NCBI RefSeq assembly: GCF_014174165.1
Contig: NZ_JABEQN010000012.1
Span: forward strand, 1 to 64,000
Direction: 5' to 3'
Source of the DNA: Gluconacetobacter dulcium
GTDB lineage: Bacteria; Pseudomonadota; Alphaproteobacteria; Acetobacterales; Acetobacteraceae
Length of the DNA: 64,000 nucleotides
In this document: positions 38,600 to 47,634 of the stretch, piece by piece
Numbering within the stretch: the first letter of the stretch is position 1
Layout of the letters: each line of letters opens with the position of its first letter
The notes under the pieces: generated by a model
The model's input: the letters and a program-made list of their open reading frames with translations, nothing else
What the model was told of the DNA's origin: nothing
Databases searched by the model: none
Position numbers and translations under genes: made by a program

Positions 38600-39706
38600 T
38601 CACAAACCATCCGGCAGTCGTCCTGCGACAGCAGCCCGACGCAGAGCGCCCAGCCTCTCACGCGCCGCCACGCAATCGAATAGCGCCGCCCGCGCCCGCC
38701 CACGCACCGAGAGCGCGGCCCGCCGCTCGGGTGAGGCTGCCAGATCGTCGATCGCTGCCGCCAACCCGGCCACAGGGTCCGGCGGTGCCAGAATCGCCGC
38801 ATCGCCCACCAGATCCGGCAACCCGCCGACCGGCGAGGCGACCAGCGCGGCTCCACAAGCCATCGCCTCCAGGGCCGTCAGGCCGAATGGCTCGGCCCAG
38901 CGGCTGGGCACCACGACGATCGCGGCCCGTACCATCTCTTCCAGCACCTGCCCATGCGGCAGATACCCTGTCATCTCGACTCCGGCCGCTTGTGCGGCAG
39001 GGCGCAGCGTCCGCAGAAACGATGTCTCGGGCGAGTCTTCGCCGAACCGATCGGCCCCGATCATGCGTGCCCGCCACCCCGGCAGATGCGGCAGCACCTC
39101 CCCACAGGCGGCGACGAACGCATCCGCCCCCTTGTCCGCCACCACCCGTCCGGCAAACAAGATCGTCAGCTCGCGCGCCGCCGCCGGCAGTGGCGGCGGC
39201 AGGGAAGCCATGTCGATGCAGTTCGGCATCACCGTCACCGCGACATCGGACAGCCCCTCGGCAAAGCATTGGCGCACCCAGTCCGACACAACGATGACCC
39301 GCATGCGCCGTGCCAGCGTGGCCCGCTGTGCGGGAGACATCGCCCCCCGCATCCCGCGCGGATCGTTATGAAGGGTCAACGTCATGGGCAGGTCGGGAAA
39401 GCAGCCTGCCAATGACAGGGCGATATCGGGCCGATTGTGGATTTCGACCAGCCCCGGCCTGACCTGACGCACGATCCGTGCCACGCCGGCCGAATAACGC
39501 CCTACCGTGCTGCGGGGCCAGACGATCCATGGCACGCGATGTACCGCCAGAAACTCCACGTCGGCAAAAGGTTGTTCGACAGGCGATCCGACCACGATAT
39601 CGCCGGGCGCGGCCAGCCTATGCACCAGCAGGCTGATCGCGCCTGCGTGCCCAGGCGCGAACCGCTCGCGCGGCGGCATGACGGTCAGGACCGGTGCGCT
39701 CCGCAT
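38600..39706 (-). CDS. Glycosyltransferase family 4 protein
   Basis: A 368-residue GT-B enzyme. The donor-binding C-terminal half shows ILFAGRVVADKGADAFV, then PSRWAEPFGLTALEAMACG with the retaining-enzyme E-x7-E, and VASPVGGLPDLVGD. The N-terminal acceptor half has EIHNRPDIALSLA and LTLHNDPR. Sugar donor and acceptor are unknown. The ATG at 39706 is 10 bases downstream of the GST gene stop, so the two form a short operon. The product ends 4 bases from the convergent hypothetical gene at 38595. Confidence 0.88.
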   Translation of the reverse strand: MRSAPVLTVMPPRERFAPGHAGAISLLVHRLAAPGDIVVGSPVEQPFADVEFLAVHRVPWIVWPRSTVGRYSAGVARIVRQVRPGLVEIHNRPDIALSLAGCFPDLPMTLTLHNDPRGMRGAMSPAQRATLARRMRVIVVSDWVRQCFAEGLSDVAVTVMPNCIDMASLPPPLPAAARELTILFAGRVVADKGADAFVAACGEVLPHLPGWRARMIGADRFGEDSPETSFLRTLRPAAQAAGVEMTGYLPHGQVLEEMVRAAIVVVPSRWAEPFGLTALEAMACGAALVASPVGGLPDLVGDAAILAPPDPVAGLAAAIDDLAASPERRAALSVRGRARAALFDCVAARERLGALRRAAVAGRLPDGL

Positions 39707-39716
39707 CACCGACCGT

Positions 39717-40385
39717 TCAGGCCAGGGTCTCGAACCGTTCGAGATGCCACGCTTCCGGCTCGCGGGCCGCATCGTCATACCAGCGCGCCATCAGCGGGTG
39801 CGCCCGCAGCAGGGCCGCGTAATCGGCCGCCACCGTCGACAGTTGCACACCATAGCCCAGGAAGCGGGCGATCACCGGCGCGAACATCGCATCGGCCACC
39901 GTCAGGTCGGCTCCGAACAGATACGGGCCGCCCTGCCCGAACGCGGCACGGGTGCCCGACAGCAGGGCGTCGATCCGCGCGATATCGGCCTGCACATCAT
40001 CGGCCAGCCCTCCCGCCAGCGGTCGGCCATGGCGGCCCAGATTCATCGGCAGGGCCATGCGCAGCGGCCGGAAGCCGGCATGCATTTCGGCGGCGATGCT
40101 GCGCGCATGCGCCCGCGCCAGCCGGTCCGGCGGCCACAGGGCAGGCGTTATCTCGGCGCAATATTCGCCGATCGCCAGGCTTTCCCACACACGGGCGCCG
40201 CGATGCTCCAGATAGGGCACCATCCCGTTGGGCGAGACCGCCTTGATCGCAATCGTGCCACCGCCGCCGGCTAGCGGAATCACCACGTCCTCGACATCCA
40301 GCCCCGCCAGGTGCACGGCCAGCCAGCCACGGAGCGACCAGGAGGAATAGCGCCGGGTGCCGATATAGAGTTTGCCGTCCGCCAT
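39717..40385 (-). CDS. Glutathione S-transferase family protein
   Basis: A 222-residue GST. The thioredoxin-like N-terminal domain has LYIGTRRYSSWSLRGWLAV with the likely catalytic Ser in YSSWS, and SPNGMVPYLEHRG.RVWESLAIGEYC, where VP and ES bind glutathione. A helical C-terminal domain contains GPYLFGADLTVADAMFAPV. AAGGGG precedes the ATG at 40385. The substrate is unknown. It is followed by the GT4 gene and preceded by the AT-rich palindromic element. Confidence 0.87.
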   Translation of the reverse strand: MADGKLYIGTRRYSSWSLRGWLAVHLAGLDVEDVVIPLAGGGGTIAIKAVSPNGMVPYLEHRGARVWESLAIGEYCAEITPALWPPDRLARAHARSIAAEMHAGFRPLRMALPMNLGRHGRPLAGGLADDVQADIARIDALLSGTRAAFGQGGPYLFGADLTVADAMFAPVIARFLGYGVQLSTVAADYAALLRAHPLMARWYDDAAREPEAWHLERFETLA

Positions 40386-40411
40386 GGTGGTTACCCCTTG
40401 CGAGAGTTCTT

Positions 40412-40533
40412 GTTCTTTTTTGAAAAAAAGAACCAAAAAACTTTTGATCCGTTGAGGGCGCCTTATGCTGGGGGCGTCCGAGGCTCTTTAACGAATCAAA
40501 GTCTTTTTGCTTCTTTTTCTTCAGAAAAAGAAG
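40412..40533. repeat. AT-rich element with two palindromes between GST and mnmA
   Basis: The left palindrome is GTTCTTTTTT / AAAAAAGAAC (40412-40433). The right one is CTTCTTTTTCT / AGAAAAAGAAG (40510-40533). About 75 bases lie between, ending TTTAACGAATCAAAGTCTTT. Both hairpins have A/T tracts on each side and could terminate transcription in either direction. The right half overlaps the last codons of mnmA. Confidence 0.75.
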
Positions 40534-41608
40534 AGGCTACCGGCTCCCGCCGCCGGATGAACCCGCCACCCAACACCCGGCTGCCATCATACAGCACACA
40601 GGCCTGCCCCGGTGCGGGCATCGCCGGCTCGTCCAGCGTCACGAGGGCACCATCCGCCGTCCGTCGCACGGTCGCTGCCCGCACCTCTTCGCGCGCACGG
40701 ATCTGCACCATGCAGCGCAGATCCTCTTCCGGCGGCGGAATCAGCCAGTTCATGTTCCGTAGCGAGACCTCATGCACCGCGCCGCGCGCACGCGGGCCGA
40801 TCACCACCCGGCGCGCCGCCGGCTCGATCCCCACCACCATCTGCCGCTCGCCGTCGCGCATCGCGGCGTTGCCCAACCGGCGGCTCTGCCCGACCGTAAA
40901 GCGGGTCACGCCATCATGCTGACCCACCACCCGGCCGGTTTCGTCCACGATCTCGCCGCTGCCCGCCATCTCGGGACGCAGCTTTTCGACCACTTCCGCA
41001 TACGAACCATCGGAGACGAAACACAGATCCTGGCTATCGGGTTTGGCGGCGACCTCCAGCCCGAAGCGTTCGGCCTCGGCCCGCACGGCGGCCTTGTCCG
41101 GCATGTCGCCCAACGGGAAACGCAGGAAATCGAGCTGCTCGCGCGTGGTCGCGAACAGAAACCACGACTGATCGCGGGACGCATCGACCGGGCGATGCAA
41201 TTCCGGCCCGGCCGCCCCTTCGATGCGGCGAACATAATGGCCGGTCGCCATCGCATCCACGCCCAGATCGCGCGCCATGCCCAGCAGGTCGGTAAACTTC
41301 ACGCCCTGATTGCAGGCCACGCACGGCACCGGGGTTTCGCCGCTGGCATAGGCGCTGGCAAACGTCTCGATCACGCTCTCGCGAAACCGGCTTTCGGCGT
41401 CGATGACATAGTGCGGAATGCCAAGCCGGTCGGCCACACGACGCGCGTCATGGATATCGCGGCCCGCGCAGCACGCACCCTTGCGTGCGCTGGCCCGCGA
41501 ATCATAGAGCTGCAACGTGGCGCCCACGACCTCGTGGCCCTCGGCCACCAGACGCGCGGCAACCACGCTGCTGTCCACGCCGCCCGACATAGCGACCATG
41601 ATCCGCAT
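40496..41608 (-). CDS. mnmA: tRNA-specific 2-thiouridylase MnmA
   Basis: A 370-residue PP-loop ATPase that thiolates U34 of tRNA Lys/Glu/Gln using sulfur passed from a cysteine desulfurase. The ATP motif is AMSGGVDSSVVA. The persulfide cysteines lie in TPVPCVACNQGVKF and SQDLCFVSDG. The C-terminal beta domain ends near GSRVLGGGFIRRREP. The last 14 residues (VASSFSEEKEAKRL) are encoded by the AT-rich palindromic element and are not expected in the family. The ATG at 41608 follows a GGGGG. Two cysteine desulfurases and a ferredoxin follow upstream on the same strand. Confidence 0.96.
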   Translation of the reverse strand: MRIMVAMSGGVDSSVVAARLVAEGHEVVGATLQLYDSRASARKGACCAGRDIHDARRVADRLGIPHYVIDAESRFRESVIETFASAYASGETPVPCVACNQGVKFTDLLGMARDLGVDAMATGHYVRRIEGAAGPELHRPVDASRDQSWFLFATTREQLDFLRFPLGDMPDKAAVRAEAERFGLEVAAKPDSQDLCFVSDGSYAEVVEKLRPEMAGSGEIVDETGRVVGQHDGVTRFTVGQSRRLGNAAMRDGERQMVVGIEPAARRVVIGPRARGAVHEVSLRNMNWLIPPPEEDLRCMVQIRAREEVRAATVRRTADGALVTLDEPAMPAPGQACVLYDGSRVLGGGFIRRREPVASSFSEEKEAKRL

Positions 41609-41635
41609 CAATCATACCCCCTTGGTATCAAATGT

Positions 41636-41706
41636 CGGCCCGGAAACATGGGCTGGTGAGCGAGAGTGCCGCGCAAGCGGCACGGCCGTCGTACGTTTCC
41701 GGGCCG
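41636..41706. repeat. Structured GGAAA...GCTGGTGAGCGAGAG hairpin element, copy A
   Basis: A 71-base hairpin with outer arms CGGCCCGGAAAC / GTTTCCGGGCCG and the internal strand GCTGGTGAGCGAGAG. An inner hairpin GTGCCGC-GCAA-GCGGCAC is followed by GTCGT. The same order of parts recurs at 45752-45890 and twice in 50741-51044, with paired changes in the inner stem. Confidence 0.8.
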
Positions 41707-41710
41707 GCAC

Positions 41711-42025
41711 TCAGGCCGTACGAGGCAGGCGCACGACCAGCCCGTCCAGGGCATCGGTCATCACGATCTGGCAGCCCAGGCGGGACGTCTTTTCCAGCCC
41801 GAAGGCCAGGTCCAGCATGTCTTCCTCATCCTCGGTCGGCTCGGCCAGCTTCGGCGCCCATTCCGGGTCCACCACGACGTGGCAGGTGGCGCAGGCCAGC
41901 GAGCCCTCGCACGCGCCTTCCAGATCGACCCCGTGCTTGTGGGCGATCTCCAGAACCGACAGGCCGACCGGTGCGTCGACCTCGCGGCGGGTTCCGTCAT
42001 GCTCGATGAAAATCATATGCGGCAT
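41711..42025 (-). CDS. fdx: [2Fe-2S] ferredoxin, adrenodoxin/Fdx type
   Basis: A 104-residue 2Fe-2S electron carrier. The cluster cysteines are C39, C45, C48 ([13 protein letters not shown]) and C85, and the acidic segment [10 protein letters not shown] typical of ISC-type ferredoxins is present. It would supply electrons for Fe-S cluster assembly on a scaffold next to a cysteine desulfurase. Its start overlaps the end of the desulfurase gene (ATG at 42025 with AGGATAG, or ATG at 42016 overlapping the stop), so the genes are coupled. Confidence 0.93.
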   Translation of the reverse strand: MPHMIFIEHDGTRREVDAPVGLSVLEIAHKHGVDLEGACEGSLACATCHVVVDPEWAPKLAEPTEDEEDMLDLAFGLEKTSRLGCQIVMTDALDGLVVRLPRTA

Positions 42026-43254
42026 TCTGCTATCCTGGCCGTGTCGTCATCAGTGGGGTGAAGGGCGGCGACCCCCGCCGCGCGCGCATCCGCCACCGCC
42101 CGGCACAGGATCGCCGCCGCGCGATCCATATCGGCGGCTGAGGTATAGCGTCCCACCGCCAGACGCAAGCTTCGCGCGGCCTCATCCGCATCCAGCCCCA
42201 TCGCGGTCAGCACGTAGGACGGCACCAGTTCGGCCGAAGAACAGGCCGATCCGGTGGAAACACACAGGTCTGGCGCCCGCGCGATCACATCCAGCGCCCG
42301 CACGTCGGGGAACCGCAGATTGAGGTTGGCCGACAACCGATGAGCCATGGAGCCATTGACCACCATACCTGGAATGGCCGCCTGCAAACGGTTTAGCAAA
42401 CCGTCGCGCAGCCCTGCCATCCGTCGTGCCTCATCCACCCGCACCACCCGCGCAATGCGGCTGGCCACGCCGAACCCGACCAGAAGCGGTGTGGCCAGCG
42501 TGCCCGAGCGCAGCCCCCGCTCCTGCCCGCCGCCGGAGAACAGCGGCGCCAGCCGCACGCGCGGCCGCCGGCGGACATACAGCGCCCCCACGCCCTTCGG
42601 CCCGTAGAGCTTGTGAGCGGAAACCGATGCCAGATCGAAGTCCATCGCCCGCACATCCAGCGCCACCTTGCCCGCCGCCTGCGCCACGTCGCTGTGCAGC
42701 AGCGCGCCCGCCGCGCGCACCTCCAGCGCCAGGGCGGCCATGTCATGCAGCACGCCGGTCTCGTTATTCGCCGCCATGATGCTGACCAGCAGGGTCGGCA
42801 CCGCCAGCGCCGCGCGCAGCACCGCCGGGTCCAGCCGCCCGTCCGCCCCCACCGGCAGGATCACCGGCTCGAACCCTTCCGCCGCCAGGTCGCGCACCGA
42901 TTCCAGCACGCATTTATGCTCGGTCGCCACGGTGACGACGCGCCGCCGCACATCGCCCCGCGCCGCCAGATGGCGCACCGCGCCCTTGATGGCGATATTG
43001 TTGGCCTCGGTCGCACCGGAGGTGAACACGATCTCGCGCTCATCCGCTCCCAGAAGCGCCGCAACCTCCGCCCGCGCCGCCTCCACCGCGTCGCGCGCCT
43101 GCCGGCCCATCGCGTGGTCCACGCTGTGCGGGTTGCCGAAATCCTCGGCAAACCAGGGCATCATCGCCGCCACCACCTCCGGGTCGCAGGGCGTGGTGGC
43201 CTGATAATCCAGATAGAGCGGCCGCCCGTCCGCGCCGGAAATGTCCGCTGTCAT
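42013..43254 (-). CDS. Cysteine desulfurase, IscS-like
   Basis: A 413-residue fold-type I PLP enzyme that removes sulfur from L-cysteine as an enzyme persulfide. The segments [49 protein letters not shown], the PLP lysine in [12 protein letters not shown], and the persulfide cysteine in [10 protein letters not shown] follow class I (IscS/NifS) enzymes. It overlaps the upstream paralogue (ATGA) and the downstream ferredoxin, and sits two genes from mnmA, a known sulfur acceptor. Several C-terminal residues vary from IscS, so iscS is not used as a symbol. Confidence 0.92.
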   Translation of the reverse strand: MTADISGADGRPLYLDYQATTPCDPEVVAAMMPWFAEDFGNPHSVDHAMGRQARDAVEAARAEVAALLGADEREIVFTSGATEANNIAIKGAVRHLAARGDVRRRVVTVATEHKCVLESVRDLAAEGFEPVILPVGADGRLDPAVLRAALAVPTLLVSIMAANNETGVLHDMAALALEVRAAGALLHSDVAQAAGKVALDVRAMDFDLASVSAHKLYGPKGVGALYVRRRPRVRLAPLFSGGGQERGLRSGTLATPLLVGFGVASRIARVVRVDEARRMAGLRDGLLNRLQAAIPGMVVNGSMAHRLSANLNLRFPDVRALDVIARAPDLCVSTGSACSSAELVPSYVLTAMGLDADEAARSLRLAVGRYTSAADMDRAAAILCRAVADARAAGVAALHPTDDDTARIAECRI

Positions 43255-44396
43255 GCCCCCGCCTCCTCCAGCGTCGCGCGGCGCGCAGGCAGCCGGGCCG
43301 CCATTGCGCGATAGGCGTCGATAAAGCGCATCACCTCATCCTCCCGCGTCGTCCAGGGCAGCGAAACCCGGATGGCCTCGCCTGCCAGCGGCCCCAGCCC
43401 CATCGCGTCCAGCACATGCGACCGCGCCACCTTGCCCGACGAACAGGCCGAGCCGGCCGACACCCCGAACCCGGCCAGATCCAGCGCGATCAGTTGCGTC
43501 TGGGCAGCGCGCCCCGGCAGCGCAAGAGATATGGTGTTGGGCAGGCGCAGCGCAGCCCCCCCGCAGGCCACGGCCCCCACGGCCACCGCCGCCGCCTCGA
43601 TCGCATCGCGCCAGCCCGCCATGACGGATGCCGCGTCCGCGTTCGCCAGCGCCCCGACAGCCTCCACCGCCGCCTCGGCCATCGCGGCGATCGCAGGCAG
43701 GGCGGGCGTGCCGCCGCGCCGCCCCAGCTCCTGCCCGCCACCCGCCATCACCGGCGGCAGCGTCCGCGTCGCCTCGCCGGCCAGCAGCAGCGCCCCGGCC
43801 CCCTTCACCCCGCCGAATTTGTGCCCCGATAGCGCCATGCTGTCGGCGCCCAGCGCGCGCAGATCCACCGCGATCCGCCCCGCCGCCTGCACGGCATCGA
43901 CATGCAGCAGCGCGCCATGGCGGTGGCAGAGGCGTGCCGCCTCGGCCACCGGCTGGATCGTGCCCACCTCGTTATTCGCCAGCATCAGGCAGACCAGCGC
44001 CGGGCGGGACTCCGGCTCGCCCAGCATGCGTTCCAGCACATCCAGCCGCACCACGCCGTCACCAGCCACGGGAATGATATCCGCGACCGCCGCCGCGCGC
44101 ACCGCATCATGCTCCACCGCCGAGGCCAGCACCCGCCGCCCCTCCCCCAGTCCGGCCACCGCCAGCAGGTTGGCTTCGGTGCCGCCCGAGGTCATGACGC
44201 AATTGTCCGGCCGGGTGCCGAACAGGCCCGCCAGCCGCTCCCGCGCCGATTCGAGCACGGAACGCGCCTGACGCCCCGCCCGATGCACCGATGACGGATT
44301 CCCGATCACGGATGCCGCACGGACCATGGCCTCCAGCGCCACCGGCCGTGCCGGTTCCGAGGCGTTGGCATCGAAATAGATCCAGTCCCGTTCCAT
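43251..44396 (-). CDS. Cysteine desulfurase paralogue, NifS-like
   Basis: A 381-residue PLP enzyme: YFDANASEPARP, GNPSSVHRAGRQARS, MTSGGTEANLLAV, EHDAVRAAA, the PLP lysine in ALSGHKFGGVKGAG, and the cysteine in SAGSACSSGK. It has all catalytic positions and is clearly related to, but not a copy of, the downstream desulfurase; FDANAS and GGTEAN are typical of the group beside class I enzymes in alphaproteobacteria. The ATG at 44396 is fixed by GGGGGAG. It is first in a four-gene run (two desulfurases, ferredoxin, mnmA). Confidence 0.9.
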   Translation of the reverse strand: MERDWIYFDANASEPARPVALEAMVRAASVIGNPSSVHRAGRQARSVLESARERLAGLFGTRPDNCVMTSGGTEANLLAVAGLGEGRRVLASAVEHDAVRAAAVADIIPVAGDGVVRLDVLERMLGEPESRPALVCLMLANNEVGTIQPVAEAARLCHRHGALLHVDAVQAAGRIAVDLRALGADSMALSGHKFGGVKGAGALLLAGEATRTLPPVMAGGGQELGRRGGTPALPAIAAMAEAAVEAVGALANADAASVMAGWRDAIEAAAVAVGAVACGGAALRLPNTISLALPGRAAQTQLIALDLAGFGVSAGSACSSGKVARSHVLDAMGLGPLAGEAIRVSLPWTTREDEVMRFIDAYRAMAARLPARRATLEEAGA

Positions 44397-45006
44397 GCCA
44401 ATCTCCCCCTGCCCCCAGTGCCCGCCCGTCCGGCATGACGACACGCCGCGGACCGTGTCGGCCAATGTAAATACGAATTATCTGGCAATTGGCGATTCCG
44501 GATCGCTATATACATCCCTACAGCAAGGCGGTCGGTCCATGAACCGCCGAAAGCGCGATGAGTATTGTCAATGCCGGGCGGAACAGCGTCGTCCGCACGG
44601 GTTTTCATGGACGGTGGCTACCGCCCTGATGCAATGAAGGGATAATGGACTATGGCCACACCCCGCAGGAAGTCAACCAGCCAGCATCAGGCGGCGTTCC
44701 CTGGGGTTCCATGACTGTCTGAAATGCAATCCACGCCTGACGAACCGGCATTTCGCGCCGCCTTCGCGTTGCGCCACTAATGAGGATGCAATGTCGGCTT
44801 GCCCCCATCCCGTTCGGATCGGCGCTGTCGGTATGACCAGACGTCAAGCGTGATCGCAAGGGCCATGTGCCCATCTGTAGGGGGCGGATCGTGAGCCGCC
44901 CTTCCATATCCGCCGGCAGGCGACGGGGCATCGTCGTCCACCGGCCGCCACAGTAACGATCCCGACGCCATGCCAGGGGGCGCGGGAAGCATATTGCGGG
45001 ATACGA
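44397..45006. other. 610-base divergent intergenic region
   Basis: Separates the cysteine desulfurase operon (minus) from a hydrolase gene (plus). Short open frames exist, for example a 32-residue one from an ATG at 44539, but none has a recognisable product or convincing ribosome site. The region near 44460-44520 is AT-richer and is the likely place for the desulfurase promoter. No IscR, Fur or Irr site could be recognised with confidence. Confidence 0.4.
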
Positions 45007-45672
45007 ATGCCTGAGGTCATGTTCGCCGGCCCCGACGGCCGCCTTGAGGGACGTTATCATCATTCCAGCGAGCCCAATGCGCCGCTCGCCCTGGTCCTTC
45101 ATCCGCATCCGCTGCATGGCGGCACCATGAACAACCGCATCACCTATGCGATGTATCGCTCGTTCGAGAAGATGGGTTTCTCGGTCATGCGATATAATTC
45201 GCGTGGGGTCGGTCGTTCGCAGGGCCGCTACGATGGCGGCATCGGTGAAATCTCCGACGCAGCGGCGGCGCTGGACTGGATGCAGATGGTCAACCCGAAT
45301 GCTGGCGGGCTATGGATCGCCGGCTATTCGTTCGGTGCCTTCGTCGGCATGCAGCTTCTGATGCGCCGGCCGGAAATCACCGGCTGGATCAGCGTCGCGC
45401 CGCCGGCCAATCACTACGATTTCGGCTTTCTGGCCCCCTGTCCCTGTGGCGGGCTGATGATCGCCGGCGAGGCGGATGAACTGGTTCCCGAACCCGCGAT
45501 CCGCAAGCTGGTCGACAAGCTGAACACCCAGAAGGGCGTCTCGGTGGATTATCGCATCTTCACCGGTGCCGACCACGTCTTCGCCCACCATGCCGACCAG
45601 GTGGCCGAAGCCCTGGAAGACCACGTCAGCACCATCATGGCGCGCGGCGCGCTGGCCCTGGCCGCCGACTGA
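45007..45672 (+). CDS. Alpha/beta hydrolase (COG2945-like)
   Basis: A 221-residue serine hydrolase. The nucleophile elbow is GYSFGA, an oxyanion strand begins LALVLHPHPLHGGTMNN, RYNSRGVGRSQG follows, and the acid and His come from EADELVPE and GADHVFAHH. The HPHPLHGG start and GVGRSQG are characteristic of the COG2945 hydrolases common in alphaproteobacteria beside Fe-S assembly genes. Its substrate is unknown. It is divergent from the cysteine desulfurases. Confidence 0.88.
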   Translation: MPEVMFAGPDGRLEGRYHHSSEPNAPLALVLHPHPLHGGTMNNRITYAMYRSFEKMGFSVMRYNSRGVGRSQGRYDGGIGEISDAAAALDWMQMVNPNAGGLWIAGYSFGAFVGMQLLMRRPEITGWISVAPPANHYDFGFLAPCPCGGLMIAGEADELVPEPAIRKLVDKLNTQKGVSVDYRIFTGADHVFAHHADQVAEALEDHVSTIMARGALALAAD

Positions 45673-45751
45673 CCCCCTGTTGCCGCGCCGCCGGGCTTCC
45701 TTCCGGCGGCACGGCAATCGGCGGCGCTCCAGCCCCGCCCCGGCCTCGGAA

Positions 45752-45890
45752 CCCGTCTGGATATCCGGGCGGGTGACCGAGAGCGGCCCACAAGGGCCGC
45801 GCCCGCCATGCGTTCCCAAGCACCGCAGCGTAGCGACCTTGATGGCCGTGGGCCACCGGGCCACCGCCAGCCCGCATTTCCAGACAGGTC
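45752..45890. repeat. Structured hairpin element, copy B
   Basis: Contains GGGCGGGTGACCGAGAG, the inner hairpin GCGGCCC-ACAA-GGGCCGC, then GCCCGCCATGCG and a second hairpin around GACCTTGATGGCCGT. It closes with CCGCCAGCCCGCATTTCCAG, which is the inverse of the opening arm seen in the other copies. It fills much of the 322-base gap between the hydrolase gene and tyrS. Confidence 0.7.
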
Positions 45891-45994
45891 CGTCTCCGGG
45901 TTCATGTCTCGGGGCCGGCATGCTAGAGGATCGCCGCCCCTGTCCGGCGCCTTTCACCCGGCCGGGCCGCATATGAGACCAGAGTGAGCCGACC

Positions 45995-47236
45995 ATGCCG
46001 AAAAGCGAATTCATCCAGGAAGCCGAGGCCCGCGGCTTCATCTTCCAGTGCACCGACATGGAGGCCCTGGACGCCGCCCTGACGGCTGGCCCGGTGGCCG
46101 GCTATATCGGCTTCGATCCCACGGCCGACAGCCTGCATGTCGGCAGCCTGATCCAGATCATGATGCTGCGCCTGATGCAGAAGCACGGCCACCGGCCGGT
46201 CGCGCTGATGGGTGGCGGCACGGCGCGGATCGGCGACCCCTCGTTCCGCGAGGAAGCCCGCCAGTTGATGACCGAGGAGACGATCGCCGCCAATCTGCGC
46301 GGGATCGAAGGCTGCCTGCGCCAGTTCCTCACATTCGAGGGGGATACCGGCGCCCGGCTGGCGAACAATGCCGACTGGCTGGACCGGCTCTCCTATATCG
46401 ACCTGCTGCGCGATGTCGGCGTGCATTTCTCGGTCAACCGCATGCTGGCCTTCGATTCGGTGCGCTCGCGCCTGGAGCGCGAACAGGGCCTGACCTTCCT
46501 GGAGTTCAATTATTCCATTCTCCAGTCCTACGATTTCCGCGAACTGAACCGCACGATGGGCGTGACCCTGCAAATGGGCGGGTCCGACCAGTGGGGGAAC
46601 ATCGTCTCGGGCATCGACCTGGTGCGCCGCACCGACCAGAAGCAGGTCTTCGGGCTGACGACGCCGCTGCTCACCACCGCCTCGGGCGCCAAGATGGGCA
46701 AATCGGCGCGCGGCGCGGTGTGGCTGTCGGCGGAGCGCCTGCCGGTGTTCGAATACTGGCAGTTCTGGCGCAATGTGGAGGATGCCGATGTCGGCCGCTT
46801 CCTGCGCCTGTTCACCGACCTGCCGCTGGACGAGTGCGACCGCCTGGCCGCGCTGGACGGTGCGGAGATCAACGAGGCCAAGAAGATCCTCGCCACCGAG
46901 GTAACCGCCCTATGCCACGGCCGGGCCGCCGCCGAGGAAGCCGCCGAGACCGCGCGCCGCACCTTCGAGGCCGGAGAATCCCCCGCCGCCCTGCCCGCGA
47001 CGACGATTCCGGCCGACCTGCTGAGCGCCGGCATCCCCGCCTTCCGCCTGTTCGCCGAAAGCGGCATGGCCGCCAGCAATGGCGAGGCACGGCGCCTGAT
47101 CCGTGGCGGCGGCGCCCGGATCAACGACGTGGCGGTAAAAGACGAATCGCTCATGGTCACCCCGGCGGACCTGGTGGACGGCGCGATCAAGCTGTCCTCC
47201 GGGCGCAAGCATCACCTGCTGGTGCGGCCGGCCTGA
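45995..47236 (+). CDS. tyrS: Tyrosyl-tRNA synthetase
   Basis: A 413-residue class I aminoacyl-tRNA synthetase charging tRNA-Tyr. The HIGH-type motif is [12 protein letters not shown]. Tyrosine-site residues lie in [10 protein letters not shown] and [11 protein letters not shown], and the KMSKS motif is GAKMGKS. A C-terminal S4 RNA-binding domain (about 345-410: [16 protein letters not shown]) is present. Length is normal. The stop overlaps the ATG of the DUF4186 gene. Confidence 0.97.
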   Translation: MPKSEFIQEAEARGFIFQCTDMEALDAALTAGPVAGYIGFDPTADSLHVGSLIQIMMLRLMQKHGHRPVALMGGGTARIGDPSFREEARQLMTEETIAANLRGIEGCLRQFLTFEGDTGARLANNADWLDRLSYIDLLRDVGVHFSVNRMLAFDSVRSRLEREQGLTFLEFNYSILQSYDFRELNRTMGVTLQMGGSDQWGNIVSGIDLVRRTDQKQVFGLTTPLLTTASGAKMGKSARGAVWLSAERLPVFEYWQFWRNVEDADVGRFLRLFTDLPLDECDRLAALDGAEINEAKKILATEVTALCHGRAAAEEAAETARRTFEAGESPAALPATTIPADLLSAGIPAFRLFAESGMAASNGEARRLIRGGGARINDVAVKDESLMVTPADLVDGAIKLSSGRKHHLLVRPA

Positions 47237-47634
47237 TGACCCGGCCGGGGGACGGGGGACCCGACGACGGCACCCCGCCCCCGCCGATCCCTGACGCGCT
47301 GTGGCAGACCCTGGCCCGCTCGACCTTCCGCGCGCGCTTTCATCTGGACGCGAAAGACCGCGCCTATCTGGAAGACAGGGGCCTGCCGACGATCATGGAG
47401 CACGCGGCGGATTTCATCGCCCGCCGCCTCGCCCCTGCCAGACCGGCGCGTGACGGCCGGCAGACGCCGTGGCGCGGCCACCCGGTCTTCGTCGCCCAGC
47501 ATGCCACCGCCACCTGCTGTCGTGGCTGCCTGGAGAAATGGCACGGATTCGCCAAGGGGCAGCCGCTGGACCCGACTGGTCGCGCCTACGTCCTGACGGT
47601 CATCCGGACGTGGCTGGAGCGGGAACGTCCCTGA
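47236..47634 (+). CDS. DUF4186 family protein
   Basis: A 132-residue protein that follows the conserved DUF4186 layout: LARSTFRARFHLDAKDRAYL, ADFIARRLAPARP, DGRQTPWRGHPVFVAQHATA, TCCRGCLEKWHG. The CCRGC cysteines and several His could bind a metal. No function is known for the family. Its start overlaps the tyrS stop, so it is translated from the tyrS message. Its last 35 bases overlap the 3' end of the convergent Rieske gene. Confidence 0.85.
   Translation: MTRPGDGGPDDGTPPPPIPDALWQTLARSTFRARFHLDAKDRAYLEDRGLPTIMEHAADFIARRLAPARPARDGRQTPWRGHPVFVAQHATATCCRGCLEKWHGFAKGQPLDPTGRAYVLTVIRTWLERERP

Noticed and set aside
41711-44396. Naming the cluster a complete isc operon
   Set aside because: No iscU, iscA, hscA/B or iscR is adjacent; only the desulfurases and a ferredoxin are present.
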